This document shows positions 53,446 to 64,000 of a stretch of DNA of 64,000 nucleotides, one piece after another. The notes under the pieces were generated by a model. It did no database searches, was not told the origin of the DNA, and worked only from the letters and a program-made list of their open reading frames with translations. The stretch is from NCBI GenBank assembly GCA_037349105.1, contig JAYJMM010000080.1:496001-560000 (forward strand), in the 5' to 3' direction. The position numbers and the translations under genes were made by a program. Numbering within the stretch: the stretch's first letter is position 1; every line of letters begins with the position of its first letter. Source of the stretch: Limnomonas spitsbergensis (lineage: Eukaryota > Chlorophyta > Chlorophyceae > Chlamydomonadales).

Positions 53446-53960
53446 CTGCAATATAAATCAGTTAAACGGGGGGAACTTAAAGGACACAATTGTCACGGAG
53501 GGTTGTATGGCGGATGGCGGGTGGCGGGGTGGCGTGGCGAGTGTGGACTGTTGCGTGAACGTCGGGAGTTGGGAAACAACAGCTGAGATCTTTGACGGAG
53601 ATGGTCGCTTGAATAAATTGCGCTTAACTTCTTGTAAACGAGACCCGCACCATTAACCTGGAATAAAGGTATCGTAGAGTCAGGCCAGAGCTATCGACCT
53701 GCTAAGAGCCTCACATAACTGACACATATCACGACCATGAGAGGGATACGTTCCTGAAGGCCCGTTCTTGCTTGGGAGAGAGCGGGAGCTAACGACGAGC
53801 CCTCATGGTGCGACGGTCGATAGTGCATGAAGGGTGAACCGATCAACTCCCCTTGCCCTCTCTACCGCACCCATTGCATCCCTGGTAACGGTAGTATATG
53901 CTCTTCATTTTCCACTGATGCGGCACCTTACGCTCGCAGGGAGGCGTCCTGGCGACGCTG
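53446..53960. promoter_or_regulatory. Likely shared upstream region of the unknown gene and ARL5
   Basis: The minus-strand gene begins at or above 53445 and ARL5 starts at 53961 on the plus strand, so the genes are divergent with about 0.3-0.5 kb between them. That suggests a bidirectional promoter. I see no confident TATA box. Confidence 0.35.
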
Positions 53961-58948
<4,988 letters not shown>

Positions 58949-60852
58949 TAGTGGGGAAGAGGGGAGCGGGATAGAGGGGGGAAGGAGCGGAACAGGGTGG
59001 AGGAGGGGAGAAGGATAGTGGGGAGGAGGAGCAGAACAGCAAGGAGGAGGAGGTGCGGGACAGCGGAGAGCTGTTCGCACCATCCTGAGCTTGAGGTCCG
59101 ATGTCGGGCAGGGAATGGGAGCACGACGGCAAGGGAGCATCAGGCCCCAGAGCTTGCATCATGCTCTGCCATGTCAGGGGTGGATTACAGGGAGCGTATT
59201 AGCACCTTGGCCTACGGTCCGCATTCAAATAGCGCGCTCCACATTGGGCCTCGTTAGGGATATGGCTTGGACGACTGCGTGGCGGCTAGGTGGTGTGCCT
59301 CCCATTGGGCCGCATTAGGGATTTCCTGCGACGAAAGGTGGATGTCGGACAGACCCACAGCTTCTTGTTGGTGATCCCCGTGCCTCACGCTAGCCAGTGG
59401 GTGCCACTGTTTTGTTTCAAGGCACTTCAACTACACATCTGCTCTGTCGCAGTCTGTGGCCACGCAAGCTCTGCTGGTTGTCGCCGGCAGTGTCTGCGTT
59501 CTGTCTGCCTTGGCCCAAAGGTGGCTGCCTGGCAGCCCCCGGGATTGATCTCCAGTTTAGCCCGGCAGTCTTCCGGGATTGGGGCGCATTGGCACAATGG
59601 TGGCCGCCCGGCAGCCCCCGGGATGGGTGCTTGGTTGGGCCCAAAAGCCCCCACGCGTTTGGACCGCATTGGCCCAGCGGTCCTCCCCTGACATTTCCCT
59701 GAAGGTGTTCTGGTGCGCACTACAATAAACACTAGTGTGGGCACTGGGCAAATGTCACACTATAACACTAACCTGGGCGCATGTATCTGTTCCTGTCGGG
59801 AATGTGCAACAAGGGCATTTTGCTAACGTTACTGCAATGATGCACCGGCACTTGGCAAGGGTTAGGCGTCCAAACCCAACGTCCAACTCGGTAAAAGCCT
59901 TGAAATGATGTACCGGTATTCAACCAGTCTTGATTTCTTTTGGGTTCTCTTTCTTTTGCCTGGACTTTACAAGTTGTGATACTGGACAAGAAGTGTGTCT
60001 AGAAAAATCAAGGGACACTGCACGGGGATCTGCTCACTACTAAACTTTCATGCAGCACACACATAATTTGTAAACGTAAGGAATGAAACACAGCATTTTG
60101 GCAACAAGCCGGCACCACCCCAGCGCTGTCGCTACATCAATCACAATGAAGGGTGACAATAGCAAGACACGATCGCAGTGGATTTCATACCGATCCATAC
60201 AGCCCAAGGAGGAAAGCGTTCATGTGATAGCGACTGGATTGTCGTCTTGCAATAACAGCAGCAGGAAGAAAGAAAGAAAGCTCCCTCTGCAGGGCCAGTG
60301 AGGGTTCAGGGAACAGATCAGCATGGGCCCAGGCTGTGTATGCGCTGTTACAGGATGATATCAGTCAGGGGAGATGCGAGATTGCAGCAGGGGCCATGCG
60401 AGAGATACCAAATAAATCCTGTACATCGTAGTTAATGGCCGGGACATCTATCCCAACTCCCAAGCATGATGCCAGATTTCAAATTTCAGACAGTATGAAC
60501 AGGAAGGCAGGGCTCATCATTGGGGGCTAAATGACAGTCAACATTCGATTGGCAGCCAGGGCTCTTTTTCGATTGCGCCTGTCGTTTGTTGCGTGAATAA
60601 GAGGGGAAGAAATGAAGAATGTCGTTGGTGATCAAAATTCCCAGCCAATACCGGTACCAAGTGAATGAAGCAGCCGTGTTTTAGTTTAGTTTTTAAGGTA
60701 CTAAAGCCCTGCACTGCAGCTGCAGGTTGAACAATGGACAAAATGCAGGGGGCTAGGTCATATATTCTTGTGCCGCGGGTGCCCACAGCCCCACGAAATG
60801 TTTACATCGGCAATCACTGGACACTCTGCAGAATCGAACTAAACGCATTTAC
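58949..60852 (+). other. ARL5 downstream region
   Basis: G-rich 3' UTR sequence, then two small degenerate duplications: CATTGGGCCTCGTTAGGGAT / CATTGGGCCGCATTAGGGAT near 59245 and 59308, and GGCAGCCCCCGGGAT near 59532 and 59611. The first TGTAA on the plus strand is at 60069-60073, about 1.1 kb downstream of the stop. No further gene is apparent. Confidence 0.4.
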
Positions 60853-60900
60853 CTGGGAAACCTCGAGAACCGCCCTGGCCTCTTCATGGGTCAGCTTCAT
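60853..60900 (-). CDS. Possible exon, J-like helix fragment
   Basis: The minus strand reads MKLTHEEARAVLEVSQ, ending at CAG|GTAAAT. It could be a first exon, or an internal exon if the acceptor GCTCAG before 60920 is used (frame extends upstream as IVWSAI). The peptide resembles the start of the degenerate J domain of Tim16/PAM16-type proteins (LT.EEA..IL.VS), but I found none of the expected following residues to the left. Treat as a lead only. Confidence 0.25.
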
Positions 60901-60920
60901 GATTGCACTCCAGACTATAC

Positions 60921-63900
60921 CTGAGCCGTCAGCAGTGTTAAATTAAATTACAGCTGTTCCGATGTATGCCTGCTCGGCTGTGTCTCATCCCACCCCTTCT
61001 CGGCATGGTCTCCGCTCGTGGCGAAGCTGCTTCTCTACGGCAAGGAGTGCACGCTGTCGTGCCTCAGGCCCTAAGGGGTCTAGTACGTCATTAGAGTCAG
61101 CGGCGAATGTGCCTGCCTTAAATAATTTCTAATGTAATACGGTCACCACGCTCATTTCCCCAGACCCACACTTTTCGGCGGTGTACACATGGATGCAGCA
61201 TATACTACTCGGCCCCATGCGAGATATCACGATCGTTGCTTGCACGTTTACGAAGGTTTCAAGCTGGAAATATATGGAATCAGTCCAGCAGTGAGGGAGA
61301 AAACCGAGCTCAGCTGGCATACCGCTTGAAATTGATCCAACATCCAAGACACGCCTGGGCCAGATTCAAACTCATTGCAGTTTGAGACTTTGCATAAGCT
61401 GCACATTTGGAAATAAATTAGGATGCTGTGGCCTACATTGTTTTCATTTGATTCATGTCTCGGTTTAAACGGTACAGTGCGTGGCGATGTTTTTGTCGTC
61501 AGTTTCCCAACTTAAATGAATTTCGAATTGTTTCTGAAACGATTCAGTGCGTTCATGGACAGCTAGCTCCATCAAAATAACGTGCGCGCTGTCAGTTGTA
61601 CCCAGAAGGGTGGGTGTGTGATAAGCACGGCTAAATTGAAAGAAGCCACGTTCCGCCAGTGTCGTGACCACCCGTTGGTCGAAACAGACGACGTAGCCGG
61701 GGTGATCAGAGTGAGGGGATGATAGAGCGCGCCAAGTTTCCAACTCCTGCCTCGTGTCACACGAGTCGCGCTTGCCAACTCAGCTCGATATTGTGACAAC
61801 TCAGCCCCAAATTCGGTTGAGAGAATCGCGATTTAGCTTTTATTTCAAACGCGTCGGCAGCTTCATAATTGAATTGATGTCACACCAGACCCCTCCCGTT
61901 GCAGGGCATAACTTGCGGATTCAATCTCGTAGGACAGGCGTCTGCTGAGTTGTCACATGGGCAGGACCATGCACCTCATGGAGCTCTCCAGAAGCCTGCA
62001 ACTGTTTTAACCCATCCTTTGCCAGAAGTCTCTGGTTAGTGATGTGAACCTAGATTTTCACATTTCTAGATTATACCATCTTGTTCCACAATCTACGTTA
62101 GACAAGTCCCGCTCAGCAGGACACCTTGTCCCGTTGTCCGGGCCAGCGAGCGTGTGGCACTGTGGCTCTGGTGGTTCATGACCTGGGGCCAGACCAATAT
62201 TGTGGACATTCCAGTTGAACATAACATTCGAAAACTTAATGCAAGGGACCATTACCGGTAGGTTGAACCAGTAGGATGTACCCAAATCGGCCCAATGTGA
62301 CACTAAATAAATCCTGAAATTTCTTTAGAAAATCCAGTGCAGCGGAAGGTCACATTATATGCATGTGACAAGTGCCAAAAAGTCGGAGTTGACAGCATGG
62401 TGTGTCTATGAGGTAACAGTAGGCCATGGCCAGGTGTCCCAGGCATTTGTTGAAATTGTACAGTCCAGCGGAGCATCATATATAGTGAGTAGGTAGCGCG
62501 GGAATGCATCCTTAATTGCAGAAAATAAGCCCCAAACATAAAGAAGGAGTCAGCGTTTGCCACAATAGTGCCAGCATGCACACCAGGCTCTTGGAATGCC
62601 AGCTCATGATCCCGTGTGTTACTACGTCCTGTGAAGTTTTTAGTGAAGTCCTAGGGCACCCTAGACATGAATTGGGCCCAAGACGCGCCTGCAGAAGCCG
62701 TGCGGGCAGCGAGGGATTGATATTTTGATGGCACCCCGGACGCCCATGCCGGCCTTGGGTTACTGATTCCTGTTGCCTCCGGACATTGCTGACTCGCCGT
62801 CGCAGAAGAGCTCAAAGCGGCCATGAGGAGGAGAGGGAACCCAGAGCTAAGGGACACTTTGGGGCATCTTTGGGAGCTGGTGCTTGGCTGTCCAATATGT
62901 AAAAGCTGTGCCTTTGGCGCAGCCCCCGAGTGACGTGTGTGCCCTGCAAACAGGTGAGGTGTCCCAAGCTATGTGTTTCGGAAGCAGTTGCCGAGTTTGT
63001 CCCTTCGGCTGTTTGCATTCTGAAAATGCTGGGTGATGGTGCTGCTTTGTTGGTTGAATGCTGGGTGTTGCTTGTGATGTGTGTGATGCGTGTGTTGCTT
63101 GTGCGGTGGGGCATACTGTAGGTGTTGTGCATGTAGGGTATTGTGTGTGCGCTTGTGCCTAGTTGTTACTGCTCGGTTGTGAATGTCAGCTGTGTCTCCA
63201 TGTCTGCCAAGCACTTGTTTTGACTGTCCAGCGAGGACCGGTTGCATAGCACTATAGCAGTAGGTCATGCTCAAGTGCGTGGTTCATCCGATGATCTTGA
63301 GCGTCAACTGTTAATAAGAAGGTGCATGCTGTGTGTATGGAACTCTTCGAGTGCGCCTCCTGCATGTTTGCTGTACAGTAAGGTGCATGGCAGGCTGCGG
63401 CACAATGCCTGTCTCCGCCAGGATTCCTGGTTTGTACACCAGCTGTGCATGGTGCCTGTCACTTTGTCAACAATTGTCATCGCATAAACTGCATTTGCAA
63501 GCTGGGTGCCAGAAGTGATACTGTGCACACAGCAACAGTCTGATTCCACACCGAACTCAGCAGCGGACCAGCCCTTAGCCTGAATTGGACCAGACAAAGT
63601 GCCGATCTACGAGAATATTGACCTGTGAAGTGTGCATGCCTGTTTCCTTTGTAATCGCTGCAGGTGTGGTGTGTCTGGACGACAGAGTCGGTGCATGGCA
63701 CTCGACGCTCTGTCGGAAAGGTCGCATTACATTCACTGGAAACTGAAACAGGCAAGCAATCCTGCCAAAATTGACAAGCTAAAGACGTGGAAAAGAGCAT
63801 GCGCCAGACGCAAATCTACTCGATGGTCCCTACGATGGTCTTTCACACGTTCTGCAGTATCAACCGGTGGTGTCAACTGTCATCCTGCAAGTTCAAAAAC

Positions 63901-64000
63901 CTGCAAAGCTGCTGGCTGCAGCGATACGGATCACCGAGAACAGCACTGAGAACACAGCGAACCTGTAAAACGAATTTGCGCTTAAAGCAACGCAACGCGA
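60921..64000. other. 3-kb right-end region without a supported gene
   Basis: Mixed-composition sequence. The longest frames (for example 61465-61743 minus, 92 codons; 63632-63949 plus, 105 codons) have no recognised domain. The minus frame at 61465-61743 lacks obvious low complexity and sits behind a plausible CAG acceptor, so a partial gene cannot be excluded. Confidence 0.35.

Noticed and set aside
61465..61743. 92-codon minus-strand ORF
   Set aside because: Sequence is not low complexity and could be a partial exon, but there is no family match or splice partner, so I left it out as a gene.

Overview
This is nuclear DNA of a green alga, most likely a chlorophycean/volvocalean one. The evidence is spliced genes with GT-AG introns, plant-type proteins (a DEX1-like FG-GAP protein and an ARL5-type GTPase), TGTAA poly(A) signals of the chlorophyte kind, telomere-like TTTAGGG/TTCAGGG tracts in introns, and very heavy intronic minisatellites. 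Nothing here is bacterial: there are no operons, and the very long open frames are repeat artefacts.

Layout. (1) 1-6680, minus strand: the 5' part of a DEX1-like gene, with signal peptide, FG-GAP units and seven phase-consistent exons; the rest lies off the left edge. (2) 7431-47330, minus strand: a complete symplekin gene, the scaffold of the mRNA 3'-end-processing complex. I could join 23 exons whose splice phases all agree; they total 4,524 nt (1,507 codons plus stop). Almost half of the 39.9-kb gene is one 18.85-kb intron (14142-32991) filled by an 18.5-kb array of a 19-bp unit. (3) 50345-53445, minus strand: the last five exons of a gene I do not recognise. (4) 53961-58948, plus strand: a complete six-exon ARL5-like small GTPase (177 aa), probably divergent from gene 3. 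(5) 59-64 kb: mostly non-coding, with one short exon-like piece near 60.9 kb.

The most striking property is shared by all four genes. Intron after intron contains decayed or near-perfect extra copies of the adjacent exon-intron junction: the last 15-60 nt of the exon plus its 5' splice site, or the 3' splice site plus the first 15-60 nt of the exon. Copies recur at 55-140 bp. In some introns they have grown into minisatellites: 59 bp in DEX1 intron 3, about 70 bp in DEX1 intron 7, about 76 bp in symplekin intron 10. The 18.5-kb array is itself bracketed by copies of the exon-14 donor junction, so it probably began the same way. Its main units contain neither GT nor AG on the transcribed sense strand, which would keep them invisible to the spliceosome. 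I consider junction-seeded intron growth the best candidate here for an undescribed process.

Mobile or foreign pieces are few: a Ty3/Gypsy integrase relic (about 35.6 kb), a 181-bp MITE with TA duplications (58.5 kb), a possible tRNA-headed SINE (11.3-11.5 kb), and an AT-rich string of hairpins inside the 76-bp array (38.1-38.3 kb) that resembles the palindromic spacers of volvocalean organelle genomes. All exon models were made by eye from the sequence and need transcript support.
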